Positions 33,648-45,546 are shown, counted from the first letter of the stretch. The stretch: DNA of 64,000 nt from Amborella trichopoda (GCF_000471905.2 NW_006494876.1:1471814-1535813), one strand, 5' to 3'. The notes: a model not told the origin generated them from the letters alone. Translations and numbers: made by a program.

Positions 33648-33944
33648 GGGCGCAGTTTGTATAGATCCTAGGCTCAAAACAATCAAGCTATAACCTACCT
33701 TCAAATAGTGTCGAAAAATGATCTATGAAGCTTGAAAATTTTGAAAATTGATAGTCCAAAAATGCGTTACAAAATACACTATTTTAAAAATGTGAAATCC
33801 ATTTTTTTCTTATGTCCATGCATCTTGATGTTGAGATGATCAATTTGAAGATATTTGAGCATCAAAACAACCTCTTCTAATGAAATTTTTTAGGTAGGCT
33901 TGAAGTTGATTGTTTAGAGCCTCAGCTCTATATAAACTTTTTTC
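33648..33944 (+). mobile_element. MITE family B, copy 2, with an empty site at 2125
   Basis: The 297-bp element starts GGGCGCAGTTTGTATAGATCC and ends CAGCTCTATATAAACTTTTTTC. It is flanked by TTTAAAAAT and TTTAAAATT. The homologous uninterrupted sequence in copy 1 reads TACTATTTAAAAATCTATAT (about 2116-2135), so the insertion point and a 9-bp duplication are directly visible. Confidence 0.85.
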
Positions 33945-34411
33945 TTTAAAATTATATATCTAAGAAGTTCAAGTTCTTTAATAAGGAATCCCAGTTTTTT
34001 GTTTTGAGCATGTATAGTATGCTCCCTCCGGAGCATAGTTTACTTAACTGCCTAGGCTAGAAATTCTACTTTGGGGTAGATTTTTTTCAATCTAAAATTT
34101 TTGAAATTTGATTATTTTCAAACAAAAAAAATGAAATTTGAGTTTTCTAACGCTTAGATCTCACAATCTAAAAATTGGATGGTCTCTATTCAATCTTGAG
34201 ACACTATATTTTCAGGTGCATAGAGAGTGCAATTGAGGGTTTTTTAGTTAGGATTAATCTATGGATCCCCAAAATTTGGAGTTTTAAATTAATTCTAGTT
34301 GGGATTTTACCTGAGAGATTAAATGAACAATCTACTCCTGAGGGAGTAGGATATCTTTTTGGATTTAGTTTTATTCAGCAAAAAGATATTGGAGAAGGAT
34401 AATTAACGAAA

Positions 34412-34783
34412 GGAAAAAGTTTATATAAGGTTGCAGCCTTATAATGTAGAGCTATGGATGCACCTCAAAAATCCATTGAAAAAGGTCGTTTTAATGTTGA
34501 AAAACCTTTTGATTGATCATCGAGATGTATGACCATAAAAAATTAAAAAGATTTTAAGTCTCAGAAGTAGTGCATTTTACAACATATTATCTACACTGTC
34601 GATTTTCAAGATTTTCATATGTTTATAGATCTACTTGATTTTAACCATTTTGAAATTTTAAATTTTATAATTAGATATAAAAATAGATTTTGAGATAATC
34701 CTAAGAACATTTTACATCAAAATTATATACCATGGTAAAATTTAAAGGCGCAGATGCATCCGTATGCCAACTACAACCTTAAC
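34412..34783 (+). mobile_element. MITE family A, copy 4 (right end decayed)
   Basis: It starts GGAAAAAGTTTATATAAGG and keeps the family interior, but the right end is degraded to ACTACAACCTTAA. TTAACGAAA before and TTAACGATA after could be remnants of the target-site duplication. Confidence 0.65.
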
Positions 34784-35560
34784 GATAACCAAGGAGGTAC
34801 AGTCCCGATAATTGTATACAAGTTTTCCTGACTCCTGAACGCACCATAAATTGTTCACGGATAAAATTTTATTTTCTTTTTTATTTTCTTTTTTTAACAA
34901 GTTAACACTCAAAAGAATTGTTTTTCTTTTCTCTTTCTCAAAAAAGAGTTAACACTCTGAAATATTTCTTTTTCTCTGTTCACGAAGAAATTTTTTTTTT
35001 TGTGCCCATAAGTAGATGACGGCTAATGATAACGATGATGTTGACGCTGACGTTATGGCTAACATTGGCCCTTCGTCATGATTTATTTTTGGATGAAGTT
35101 TGTACGGGGCCTGAGATTTGTGAAAATAAAATAAATCCTCACTTCAAATCCTCAATCGGAAAACACTTTTGGTGGAAATCATGACTCTAAAATTAATTTT
35201 CAATATCGACAAGAAAATATGAAAGTAAAAAAATGATACTAATCTTGCGGATCTGTGAACACTTGTGTTTAAGGCGAAATGGATGGTCTAGATTATTTGT
35301 TGCAATATACACTATTTTTAGAATATGAAATTCTAAATTTTTTGCACAACCAAGTTGTTTAAGCTGAGATGATCGATTTAAAGCTTTTTCAACACTTGAA
35401 TTGCAAGTTTTGATGAGTTATGAATTGCAACTTTTGATGAGTTATGAATAGAGGGTTATGATTGCCCCAATCACAATGTCACGTCTCTACACTTTTTTAT
35501 TTTTCATTATTTTTTTACTGACTATTTTAACACCAAATTTTGTATGTCCAATCCTCTAGA
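34784..35560. other. insert with a family C-like MITE fragment
   Basis: This segment has no counterpart in the first LTR-element copy. From about 35260 to 35465 it shares words with the MITE fragment at 61860-62142 (GATGATCGATTTAAAG, CACTTGAATTGCAA, GATGAGTT). A 24-bp unit TTGCAAxTTTTGATGAGTTATGAA is repeated twice near 35400-35450. There is no gene. Confidence 0.4.
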
Positions 35561-36234
35561 ATCTATCTCCTCTGGTGGAAAAAAACTCATCATTAAGTTT
35601 TAATATAGGGTAAGACGACAACCTTCTTCTATTGAACATTATGCTTCAAATTCTGGGATCTACATATCATGGCCCAATCAAAACACAATGATTTGTGTAT
35701 TGAAAATGATATTTGCAATCAGTTACTATATTTATAAACGCTTCTAAGAGGAAAACGTTTATTATATGTTGATGGAATTAACTGTGACATTATGCTCGAT
35801 TCAGAAATGTAAACAATTAAAATTGCTATAGCACAGCCATATACCTACTGAAATTGCCCTATTTCTGACCTAGAACATACCATGGTGATGAGTATTGAAT
35901 TCGATAGTCGAACTAACAAGTTCACTCATTGACTCTTCTTGGATCCCTTCATCGTTCTCTTTTTTTTTTTAATCAAAGATTGGATCTGCTACAAGATCAT
36001 TTTTTTCATTTGTACATACATCAAAGGTTAATAGAGAATCCCAATCTACTACATGTATTGGAAAAGACCTACGTTAAAATTAGGAATGCCTACATTTAAA
36101 TTGAGTCTTTTACTACTTTCCTCTTCACTTGAGTCCTCTCACGGAGCCTACATTTAAATTGAGTCTTTTATTACTTTCCTCTTTACTTGAGTCCTCTCAC
36201 GAAGCACGGTAGTGCAATGAGTTGTATTTCACAT

Positions 36235-36417
36235 TTAATTGGCCAGAAAGATCAGCATCTTACCCGCAAGTGATGCCCGCAAGTTTTTGTGCAAGCTACT
36301 TGACTTGAGAACTTCAATTTCTTCGTTTCTGGCATCAAGGGCTAGATCTATGAGATTTTCCATCGTGCGTCCACTGCTATAGGTTCGTTGAAACACAAAC
36401 CCTAAGTAGGGAATCAA
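36235..36417 (-). pseudogene. gag-like N-terminal fragment of the LTR element, copy 2
   Basis: This 60-codon reading begins MIPYLGFVFQRT and contains NLIDLALDARNEEIEVLKSS. It aligns with the fragment at 3932-4021 through ARxEEIEVLK and lies about 150 bp after the primer site. A short gag remnant is the simplest reading; no nucleocapsid or protease follows. Confidence 0.35.
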
Positions 36418-36568
36418 GAAAACCTAGTTGAAATCAGCTATAACTAGGTTGAATTTGGCAAACCTTGGTCTCAAATGAACAAAATTTAGGTTGAGATAAG
36501 CAAACCTTGCCCCAAAATCAGCATACCTTAGATTTGATTGCAAATTCCTACTCCTTGAATGAATACTT

Positions 36569-36580
36569 GGCTCTAATACC
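36569..36580 (-). other. tRNA-Met primer binding site, LTR-element copy 2
   Basis: The minus strand reads GGTATTAGAGCC, one base different from the site at 4209-4220, in the same context. Confidence 0.55.
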
Positions 36581-37409
36581 TATTAATGCAGAAAGAATTC
36601 CTCAAGAAAGAACATCTAATAGTCTATTGATTGGAAAATTAAATAGGAAACCTACAAGTCATGCTTCAATCGCTATTCACTGGTTAAAACAGAAAATGAT
36701 CCCAAAACTCAGCTCTTTAATCTAATATCTAAAGACCCCTATGTGTAATAAAAGACCTTTCTTAGGTCCTAAGAAATCCGGGCTCTATTATAAATAGCAG
36801 TCCTAATTAAAATACGCGGTGTAGTAACATTTTTTAATATTTCACAAGTACTCTAACTACTTTTCTAACAACTTCTAAAATCTTAAAAATATAAAAAACC
36901 TAAGAATGCCTAAGAAAAATTTAAAACTATAAAAAATAACCCTAAAGTTACAAAAATGCATCTCTAAAATTTAATAAGAAATCTTAAAAAATAAAAGGTA
37001 TATGTCCTGAATCAATTTACTTTCTACATGAATCTCACCTTTGATTTCCCTTCTGTTCTCTAATGCAATATAATAAACTCTAGCTAAGGGGAGAACACTT
37101 TGCTCTTCAACAAATGCTAAAAGAAGTGCTTCAAAAAAATTTCAAGAGTCAACGGAGAGCATCTTTGAAGAAGTTTGCACTTCATGCAAATATCCATAAT
37201 AACAGTTCTTGGGTAGCAAAAATCACTCATTTATAATGGGTTTTCTAGCAAAAATAACTCATTTATAATAATATTTTTGTAACCACTAGCAACAATGTTA
37301 GCTCAGCAATTACAGTACCGAGCTAAGATTGTAGCTAGCGGTTACAAATTATTATTGGGTACTAGAAGAACCAAACATTGTCTTGGTTTAGTAAATGTGA
37401 AAATATCTC

Positions 37410-37530
37410 CTTATCCCCTATTTTTAACTTTCATATCTCATGAGACCTATGAATTAAAAATATTACTTATAAGCAAAATGTCTCTATCTTTTCTATCTTA
37501 CATCCCCTTGGACCCCTTTGACCATAAATT
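37410..37530 (+). repeat. dispersed repeat shared with 63880-64000
   Basis: The words CTCATGAGACC, AAAATATTACTT, TCTTACATCCC and GACCATxAATTTTT occur in the same order and spacing at both places, in direct orientation. Non-coding. Confidence 0.6.
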
Positions 37531-37569
37531 TTTAACCCAAATAAACACTAAAATGACACCCTAATCAAA

Positions 37570-37890
37570 CTACATCTCTCTCTCTCTCTAAAACTCAATC
37601 TCTCTCTCTTCGCTTCTCGGTTACCAGCCAAGGGCTTTAGCTTGAGCTCGAACAGGAGCACACTTCTTATATGTGTGAGAGAGATGGAGTTTTAGAAGGA
37701 GAGATATGGAGTTTGGGTTTTAGAGAGAGATGAAGTTTGCGTTTTAGGGAGAGAGATAGGGTTTTGAGAGAGATAGATGATGACGTGAGAGAGAGAGAGA
37801 TCGAATTTGGGTTTTAGAGAGAAACGGTGTTTTGAGAGAGAGAGACGAATGTGAGGGAGAAATTGAGTTTTAGAGAGAGAAAGAGATAGA
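37570..37890. repeat. GA-rich degenerate tandem repeat
   Basis: After a CT-rich stretch, units like GAGAGAGATGGAGTTTTAGA and GGGTTTTAGAGAGAGA repeat about ten times. Reading frames here only reflect the repeat. Confidence 0.7.
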
Positions 37891-38532
37891 GTCATTTCAT
37901 AAGTTGTTGAAGTCAGTAATACATGGTCAATAGAGTTTAGGGGTTTGGAAGATAGTCAATAATACATGGTCAATAGAGTTTAGGGGGTTGGAAGATAGAA
38001 AAGATGGAGTCATTGTGCTTACAAGTAATATTTTCAATTCTTAGATTTGATGAGATATAAAAGTTAAAAATAAGGGATAATAGGATATTTTCCCTTAATA
38101 TATTGTCGGGTACTCCGATACTGAAAAAACTCTTCTTTTTTTCAATAGAAACCATTTTAGTACCATCAATATAGAATATATTCTTGTCTTTTTTCTTATA
38201 AAATCAACTTTGGCAGCCACAATACCGAATTAGTTTAAGTTACAAAAAGAAAAAAAAAAAAAAGATTTTGTTTGGCACTAACATCACCAAACTTGATTCT
38301 ACAAGAAAAAATATAAGTTTTTTGACAAAAAAAATAAAAGCTTTTATTTGTTACAGGGAGTACTGAAGAAGACATTAAACGAAGACAATGTTTGACACTC
38401 ACAGTACCTAACATTAGTTTTGCAATGGCGAGGTTATAACATTAGTTTGAGACTCCCAATATCAATCTTACGGGTATTTTTGGGAAAACAATAATAAGGT
38501 AGGAAATAAGGAACATCATAGTAAAATTCAAA

Positions 38533-38733
38533 AGTAATGATCCTATGAGACCCTCCCACACCTATGTGTGTAGGACCTCAAAGGATTACCATTAAATTTG
38601 GCACAGATTTCTAGAAAAGTCAACTCCCACATCTACCCATGTGATAACGTTTTTAGAGATTTATACCAAATTTAATAGTGATCCTTGGGGTCCTATACAC
38701 ATGGGTGTGGGAGGGTCTCATAGGATCATTACT
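38533..38733. mobile_element. 201-bp foldback element
   Basis: The ends AGTAATGATCCTATGAGACC and its reverse complement are perfect, and the inverted repeat continues for about 85 bp with few mismatches, leaving a loop of about 30 bp. No ORF and no clear target-site duplication. The transcript would be a near-perfect hairpin, comparable to a MITE-derived small-RNA precursor. Confidence 0.75.
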
Positions 38734-38971
38734 CATTTTTAAAATAGGAAACATATACAAAAAGACCATTACTTTTTGTACAATTAGATCACAATCATTC
38801 TTGTCCCTTAAATTCCAATTTGGGTGATTCGAAAACCGTCATTGAAGAGACTCAAAGTTCCAAAAACAAAAAATCCTAAGACTTAATGACTAACCCAAAC
38901 CATCCAATTAGAACTCTAAAAACTGAATGTAACCTCCTTGTAATAAAGATTAATGGTTTCATTGTATATAA

Positions 38972-39368
38972 GGGTGCGGTTTGTATGGAGCCTAGGCTCT
39001 AAATAATCAAATTAGAGCCTACCTTCAAATAGTGTCGAGAAATGTGGATTCAATATTGAAAATCTTTGTGATAAACTTAGAACATATTTCCATCTTTATT
39101 TATAAAGTTTAAAGCTTCAAAAATAATGTAGTTCAACAAATCTATGAAAACTTGAAACTCTTGAAAATTGACCATCAAAAAATGCATTACAAAATGCACT
39201 ATTTTCAAAACTTGAAACCCATTTCTTTTCTCATGTCCATGCATCTTGATGTCGAGATGATCAATTTGAAGATATTTAGACGTCAAAACAATCTCTTCTA
39301 GTGAAATTTTTGATGTAGGCTCTAATTTGATTGTTTAGAGCCCCGGCGGCTCTATATAAACTTTTCCC
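38972..39368 (+). mobile_element. MITE family B, copy 3, with 10-bp TSD
   Basis: It starts GGGTGCGGTTTGTATGGAGCC and ends CTCTATATAAACTTTTCCC, flanked by TTGTATATAA on both sides (38962-38971 and 39369-39378). The interior matches copy 1 at 13834 closely. Confidence 0.85.
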
Positions 39369-39469
39369 TTGTATATAAACCCTTTTAAATATCTAAGATC
39401 ATATGGTGAGTAGCTCTCTTGATAAAAAAATAGATGGCTGGATGGTAGGGGGAAGATAGAAATTCTTTG

Positions 39470-39910
39470 TTATAGGGGAGCGAAGCTTTTCTTTTTTTGT
39501 TTAACCCGTGAGACCTGTACATTCTAATCTTGCATTTTGTGCAGACCCGTACTTTCCAATTTCTTTTTTTTTTTTGCTTAACCCGTGAGTGCAACTACTT
39601 TTCCTATCCAAATCTTCATATCTCCATCAACTTTATTGCTTATGTGTGTGTTCTCCTTTTCTTTTCTTTTCTTTCTTTTGTTTTTGTTTTTTAGTATAAT
39701 TCAATGGGGGTTGATAGGCTTCTACCCGAATTTTCAGAGTTAGTTTTGTTAATATGTTACTAGGGTGGTCTCAGCAAGAATGAAAACCACAATGCGGTAA
39801 CTAGAGTGTAAGTGTGCTACCACCACGACCCAACCACTTTTCCCTACTGCTTATATGTTTCGTGTGATAAAGTTTTGCTTTCTCAAATAATTTCATTTGG
39901 TATCTGAGCC
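39470..39910 (+). mobile_element. LTR fragment followed by a primer binding site
   Basis: The stretch shares AACCCGTGAG, CCxAATCT and TTTCGTGTGATAAAGTTT words with the dispersed repeat at 7085-7860, and is followed by TGGTATCTGAGCC (39898-39910), one mismatch from the tRNA-Met primer site. It is probably a decayed LTR with the start of its internal region. Confidence 0.5.
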
Positions 39911-39958
39911 AAAAGGATTCATAATCAAGTAATTTAAAATTATTTAACATTTATATAA

Positions 39959-42062
39959 GGGCCCATTTGGATAGGAGGAAATTATGAATCCTAGATATTT
40001 GAAATCCGAGCAAATCTATGGATTTTCAATATCGATGATTTTTGTCATGAATTCTTCAAATCTCTTGTTTGGATAAACTATGCAAAATTCATGGATACCT
40101 TGCAATCACTTCCATGTCCATTGTTTCGTAACAAAAAATTGATACAATTTCTCTCTCTGAAAATTTTATATACTTTCTCTCTCTAAAACTCAAAATTTGG
40201 GATAGTGTATCTATAAAAATTTTGAGACAGTTTTTCTCTCTCTAAAATTTGATATGGTTTGTCTTTCTAAAATTTAATATATTTCTATCCAATTTAAAAT
40301 TTGAAATTGTCTATCTAAAAATTTTGAGTAGTAATTTCTCTCTTGAAAATTTTTAGGTGCTTTACTCTCTCTAAAATTTAATATAGTTTCTCTTTTCAAA
40401 ATTTTAAGATACTCTCTCTCTAAAACTTAAAACTTGAGATAGTTCCCCTCTTCAATAAGTTTTAGATAGTGTTTCTCTCTAAATATTTTTCAGCAGATTC
40501 TCTCTCTAAAATATGGTATAGTTTTCCTCTCAAATTTTAAGATACTTTCTCTTTTTAAAAGCTGGCATTTGAGATAATTTCTCTCTAAAAATTTTGCAAT
40601 AGTTTTTTTTTCTAAAAAAAAATTATGTATTTTCTCTTTCCAAATTTTGATATAGTTACTCTCTTAAATTTTAAGAAGCTTTCTCTCTCTAAAACTTCAT
40701 GTTTGAGATAGTTTCTCTCTCTAAACTTTTAAAATAGTTTCTCTCTTTAAAATTTGATATAGTGTCTCTCTAAACTTTGATATACTTTTTCTCTCTAAAG
40801 TTTAAAATTTGAGATACTTTCTTGCTCTAAAACTTAAATTTTGAGATAGTTTATCTCTCTAAATTTTTTTGAGATAGTTTCTTACTGTAAATCTTTAATA
40901 TACTTGCTCTCTCTAAAACATAAATTTTGCGAAAGTTTCTCTATCAAAAATTTTCATATAGTTTCTATCTCTAAAATTTTTAGGTAGTTTCTCACTTTAA
41001 AATTTGATATTATTTCTATTTTGAAAGTTTTAATATATTTTCTCTTTCTAAAATTCAAAATTCAAGATAGTTTCTCTTTAAAACTCAAAATTAGAGATAT
41101 TTCTCTCTAATTTTTTTTTTTTAGCCATTTGTCTTTCTAAAATTTATAATAGTTTTCTCTAAAAGTTTAAGAATACTTTCTCTCTCTACAATTTTAAGAA
41201 TATCTTCTCTCTCTACAATTTAAGAATACTTTCTCTCTCTAAAACTTAAGATTTGATATACTTTCTCTCTCTAAAATTTTTTGAGATAGTTTCTATTTCT
41301 AAAACTTTTTAGGTACTCTCTCTAAATTTGATATAGTTTCTCTCTCTCAAAATTAAAATATGATATTGTTTATTTCTCTAAAAATTTTGAAATAGTTTCT
41401 CTCTCTAAAAAATTGAGATTGTTTCTTTCTCTAAAAATTTGCATGTAATTTCTCTCTCTAAAATATGATAGTTTCTATCTAAAATTTAAAATTTGAGATA
41501 GTTTATCTCTCTAAAATTTTGAGATAGTTTATCTCTCTTCAAAATATTGGTACTTTCTCTCTCTAAAATTTTAACATATTTTCTCTCCAAAAGTTAAAAT
41601 TTGAGATAGTTTTTCTCTCTAAAATTTTGAGATATTTCATCTTTCTAAAAAAAAATTGGTATTTTTTCCTTATAAAATTTTAACATACTTTCTCTCTTTA
41701 AAATTTTAACGTACTCTCTCTAAAAGTTAAAATTTGAGATAGTTTTTCTCTATAAAATTTTTGAGATAGTTTCTCTCTTTAAAAAATTTAAGTATTTTCT
41801 CTCTTTAAAATTTTCAAAGCTGCCAAATGCTCCCTGTGTTTCGGATCGAGGGAGCCAATGAGTGAAATCCACGGGCCTTGGAAATACAAAAAAAACAAGT
41901 TTTGGTGTGGAAATGAAATCATGGAAAGTAGGTCTTATTTCAATGATTTTGATTGTCTTGATTTTAAGTATCGAAGTCATTAAACAATCCAAACGGTGAA
42001 TTTTAACAATATCCAAGATATTAGGAAGCCATGCCTTAAAATCATTGCACTGAAATAGGCCC
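39959..42062. mobile_element. 2.1-kb element with GGGCC termini (possible PIF/Harbinger type)
   Basis: The left end GGGCCCATTTGGATAG and the right end CTATTTC...GGCCC, read as inverted repeats with mismatches, are flanked by TAA on both sides (39956-39958, 42063-42065), the 3-bp duplication favoured by PIF/Harbinger elements. GTTTGGAT words occur inside both ends. Most of the interior is the CT-rich array at 40140-41815. No transposase is seen. Confidence 0.4.
40140..41815. repeat. 1.7-kb degenerate CTCTCTAAAATTT array
   Basis: Units such as TTTCTCTCTCTAAAATTT and TTGAGATAGTTTCTCTC recur about 45 times at irregular spacing of 30-45 bp. Units differ by many small changes, so the array is old or was amplified from a diverse template. 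No coding potential. Confidence 0.85.
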
Positions 42063-42239
42063 TAAAGGTATTTTAAATTTAAAGTCAGGTGATTCAAAAG
42101 GCACTCGTAAAAAAAAAATTTGTCACCCCACAAAAAATGTGATTTTCTTAAGGTGATCTGAATAGCACAAATTTTAGTGAGGTCCAGCGGAACACCATGT
42201 CCATTTTTATACAGGCCCAAATACCTTGAACGGTAAGAC

Positions 42240-42915
42240 ATCATGTACGTGCACTATTATTGTGTCCTTATAATTCGGTCCGTAAATATTTCAATATTTC
42301 GAAATCTTAGAGAGAGTCAGAGAGATCATTAATATTCAATGGGTTGGTATTTCGTCTACAGCATGTGCTAAAAGGTGCACAAGAACCTTTTAATGGTTCA
42401 GATTGAACCATGCCCATCCAAGGGCCAATAATAAATCTTGTTTTTTATCTTTAATTTTTTATTAAAAATAATATCAATATGACATTTTTTGTAAAGTTCA
42501 TTCTTATAAGTAAGATTGAATAAAATTAACAAAAAATGTTTTGAATAAAAAATATTGACCAAAATAAATTTAAAGGTATTTGAGTAAATCTTATTTAAAA
42601 TATTTTTTAATCATTTTTATTTACTTACCTTTATAAAAATACACCTACGTATGTTACACAAATAAAAATAAAAAATAAAAAATAAAAAATAAAAAATAAA
42701 AAACAAAATAAGAGACTACTTTTAAGCCATTGGATATGAGTGCTTTTCCATATTTAATACCAACTCGCGAACAATAGGTTGACCTGTACGTTTTATTCTC
42801 ATATTTTTATTTATTAAACCCGTGAGTAGTAAGAACTTGTAACTTCTTGTACTATCCAAATCTCCATACTTTTTGCACCATGAACATAGCATTTGTTATG
42901 TGTTTCACGCATGGT
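42240..42915 (+). repeat. dispersed LTR-like repeat, copy 3
   Basis: It matches 5868-6545 and 7085-7860 in the same orientation (GAATATTTCAATATTTC, AAGGGCCAATAA, AACCCGTGAGTAGTAAGA, CACCATGAACATAGC). It also contains a short AAATAAAAAATA microsatellite near 42660. Confidence 0.65.
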
Positions 42916-43338
42916 TAGTAAGTTGGAAAATAATAAAATATCGGCCGACTGAAATATTGGTAATAAATGGGTTTTATTTCAAAATGTCGGAGGAAAAAAT
43001 TGGGTAAAAAATATGGATTGCCAAAAACAACGGTGTCAAAGTTTGTGAAATATGAAGGCCAGTTGTATGTACCCTCTCCTACCCCCAAAAGGAAGGGCCA
43101 GTAGTATGCGCCCTCTTCTCCCCTAAAATCTATGACAACTTAGTATTCTAAGAAGTTCCCTTCAAGTACACTCTTCTTTGCTCCCTCTTCTTATGCACGA
43201 GCTGGGGCTCGAGGTTAGACTCAAGGCAAGATTACGCCCCCCCAAAGCCAAAGAAACATCAATTCCGTGCTCCCTACTCCCAGAGCACTATGCTTTACTT
43301 GAATTAATTGACTTCACCTTAGTCTCCTGACTACTATA

Positions 43339-43646
43339 TGTTGGAATTTGTGGGAGTATAGAAAGGAAAGAGAATATTTACGTGGTTCAGGTCGAACCCT
43401 TACGTCTACGGATCCAAAGCCCCAACCAGCTATATCTTCATTACATTGGATAAATATTTACATCAATAAGTTCCTCTTTATATAGAGGACAATCACACAA
43501 TAAGATGAGATAGTTATAGTATGATAACTTGATGACCAAGTAACTTGGTCTCTATCTTCTAGATACCTAACCTTATCAAGAGATATATGCATATACATCC
43601 ATAATGATATATATCAATACGAACCCAAAATATTCATATCCCAACA
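43339..43646 (-). repeat. 3' LTR of the ORP-carrying element
   Basis: On the minus strand it starts TGTTGGGATATG and ends ATTCCAACA. It contains the TATA-like CTCTATATAAAGAGG near its middle. Confidence 0.85.
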
Positions 43647-43664
43647 CTCCCCCTCAAACTCAAG
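43647..43664 (-). other. polypurine tract of the ORP-carrying element
   Basis: The minus strand reads CTTGAGTTTGAGGGGGAG directly before the LTR. The same tract precedes the 3' LTR at 56990. Confidence 0.8.
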
Positions 43665-43719
43665 ATGCTTTGACACAAAGCAGCTCGAGTTTGAACAATA
43701 CTAAGTTACAAAAAAAAAA

Positions 43720-44640
43720 AAATCACATGTTACCATGGTCTTCCAAGAAATAACCTTTCTTGGGCTCTTTACTTTCTTCTAGAGACTCTCTCTCTAGGGT
43801 CTTCCAAGAAACAACATTTCTTGGGCTCTCTACTTTCTTCTCTGAAGATCTCTCTCTTTAGAGGCTTCTCTCTTTTCAGAGGCTTCTCTGAAGATCTCTC
43901 TCTTCAGAGGTTTCTCTTCTTTTTATAGGCTTTCTCTCTCTAAAAGAAAATGATTTTTTTTCTCTCTCTTCGGAACATCCGAGATCGAGTAACGAAAAAC
44001 TCGACGATCATCACACAGGATAAAGCAACGAAAAACTCCATCATCAAACAAAATCAAAGAACAAAAAACTTGATCATCAACCAGAATCGAGAAATTCAAT
44101 CATCTTCATCTCCTCATCTGGAGACAAAGCTCTTGATCATCGACTTTGATCGAGAAATTTGATCATCTTCATCTCCTCATCTGGAGACTGGAACTTTGGA
44201 ATCAATATGACCATAACTTCCCTTTGCATAGTAGTTGGACTGAGTCAGAATCTGGATTTTCTTGTCCACATAGCGGTTACATTAGAGATGTTGATTTCAT
44301 ATCTACTCATCTCATCTCCATATCTCCTATACTTCATCTCTACTCATCTCATGTCCACATCTCCATCTCCACTCATCTCATCTCCATCTCTCCTATACTC
44401 TCCCCCTCAAATTGGGTGTGGATGTGAAGAAACACCCAACTTGCAAAATACAATTTTTTCTTTTTCTCTTTTGAGTACAATCATATAAAAAATACCATTG
44501 AAATTGGGCTTCTAAACAATAGCCCACATCTTAAAAACATACCACCCATTTTTATTTTAATTTTTTTTTCTTCTCTACTTTTTTTTTTTTTCCCTTCCTT
44601 TAACCATAAACTTCCAAATAAATCTCTCTCTCTCTAAAAA
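43720..44640. other. non-coding part of the ORP-carrying element
   Basis: This part is CT-rich with duplicated hairpin words CCAAGAAA...TTTCTTGG (43742 and 43803) and a TCTCATCTCCA minisatellite (44300-44400). The stretch 43980-44160, with several TTGATCATC words, resembles, in reverse complement, 56650-56800 of the other Copia-like element. Open frames here are repeat-derived. Confidence 0.55.
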
Positions 44641-44699
44641 CCACCACAAACGGAAACGGATATATGAACTGACCGATCAGGAAACCAACAGTAAAGGGC

Positions 44700-45200
44700 T
44701 TACTTATGCATTAAGCCCTGGGAATTAATGAATTTGCTGATTTAAGCTGGGAAGAATTTCGAGGCCACCATCTAGGAGTTGCGCAGAATTGCTCTTTTTA
44801 GAGAGGAAACGGACGCCTTTTGTCTGAATAATCAGCCTCGTAGGTTTCCCCAAGAAGAGGGTAGAAAGGCTTGCATTGACGACCTTCAGTGCATAGCCGG
44901 ATACAGCGAAAGCTACAATATTTAGGATCCTCATCAGGTTGTTCCCCTTCTTGCCCATTTTGATGCACAGTCAACCAAATATGAATACTCCAAATCTTCA
45001 AAGCACTTCTCTTAGGAGGAAAGTGGCTCGTTAAAATACACAGGGAGAATAATATTAGATAGGCTTTTACCATTATTTTCTTTGATAATGGACCATAGGC
45101 CAACTGGCTTTTCTTTCTCCTTTGGCTCTGGCAACTTATCCCTCCTTTTGAGGGGGGACTTTTGACGAGTGGACTTATAGAGAGAGAAAGGAACAAACAT
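44700..45200 (-). pseudogene. captured oxysterol-binding-protein-related (ORP) gene fragment
   Basis: The minus strand encodes [39 protein letters not shown], a decayed EKCFEDLEYSYLVD, then GNNLMRILNIVAFAVSGYA and CKPFYPLLGETYEADYSDK, in the order found at the start of the plant ORP ligand-binding domain. ORPs move sterols or phosphoinositides between membranes; (K)PFNPLLGETYE is part of the lipid-binding entrance. The copy has a TAA after FNEPLSS and at least three frameshifts (near 44953, 44883 and 44825), and the downstream EKVSHHPP signature is missing or unreadable. About 150 codons follow one another with no intron-like break. It lies between LTRs in the same orientation as the element. 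Confidence 0.8.
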
Positions 45201-45451
45201 CCTCCATAAAGCTCACATACGACACAACCTTGATGACATGGAGATATGGAGATGAGATGCTTACAAGGTAAGTTATCTTTAATAAGAAAAGCCAATTCTT
45301 CCACCATAGCAAATTGATCCGTGCCAATGATTTGGAGGTCAAGGGTTGCAGTTGAAATTTGAGACAAAGAACCCTGGATAATATTTAGCACTCGCTTCAC
45401 ATCGCCATCATTCACAAGGAACCTTGGAATCACCATTACTCTTTTTACCAA
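45201..45451 (-). pseudogene. unrecognised open stretch upstream of the ORP fragment
   Basis: The minus strand is open from ATG at 45451 for about 83 codons and continues in the same phase past 45200. It reads DGDVKRVLNIIQGSLSQIS and FAMVEELAFLIKDNLPCKHL, an amphipathic, gene-like composition unlike the surrounding repeats. It lies about 95 bp after the primer site, where gag would start. I do not recognise it; it may be a second captured host fragment or unspliced leader of the same host transcript. Confidence 0.4.
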
Positions 45452-45546
45452 CTCGATCCTCGAACATCATGGGAGAATAAAGGTTATGCTACCAACACAT
45501 CAACAAGAATTGGTGGTTGCAGATGGTCTTGAAATTTCCTGAGATC

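Larger units (their letters stand above)
33583..38500 (-). mobile_element. LTR-retrotransposon remnant, copy 2 (minus orientation)
   Basis: This is the second copy of the sequence at 1969-5400, enlarged by a family B MITE (33648), a family A MITE (34412), an unrelated segment of about 0.8 kb (34784-35560) with a family C-like fragment, and a GA-rich block (37570-37890). A primer binding site and a gag-like start are at the same relative places as in copy 1. The hAT-like insert of copy 1 (2834-3252) is absent. Confidence 0.5.

Noticed and set aside
44146..44488. Two overlapping 93- and 109-codon frames
   Set aside because: They translate a TCTCATCTCCA minisatellite inside the LTR element.
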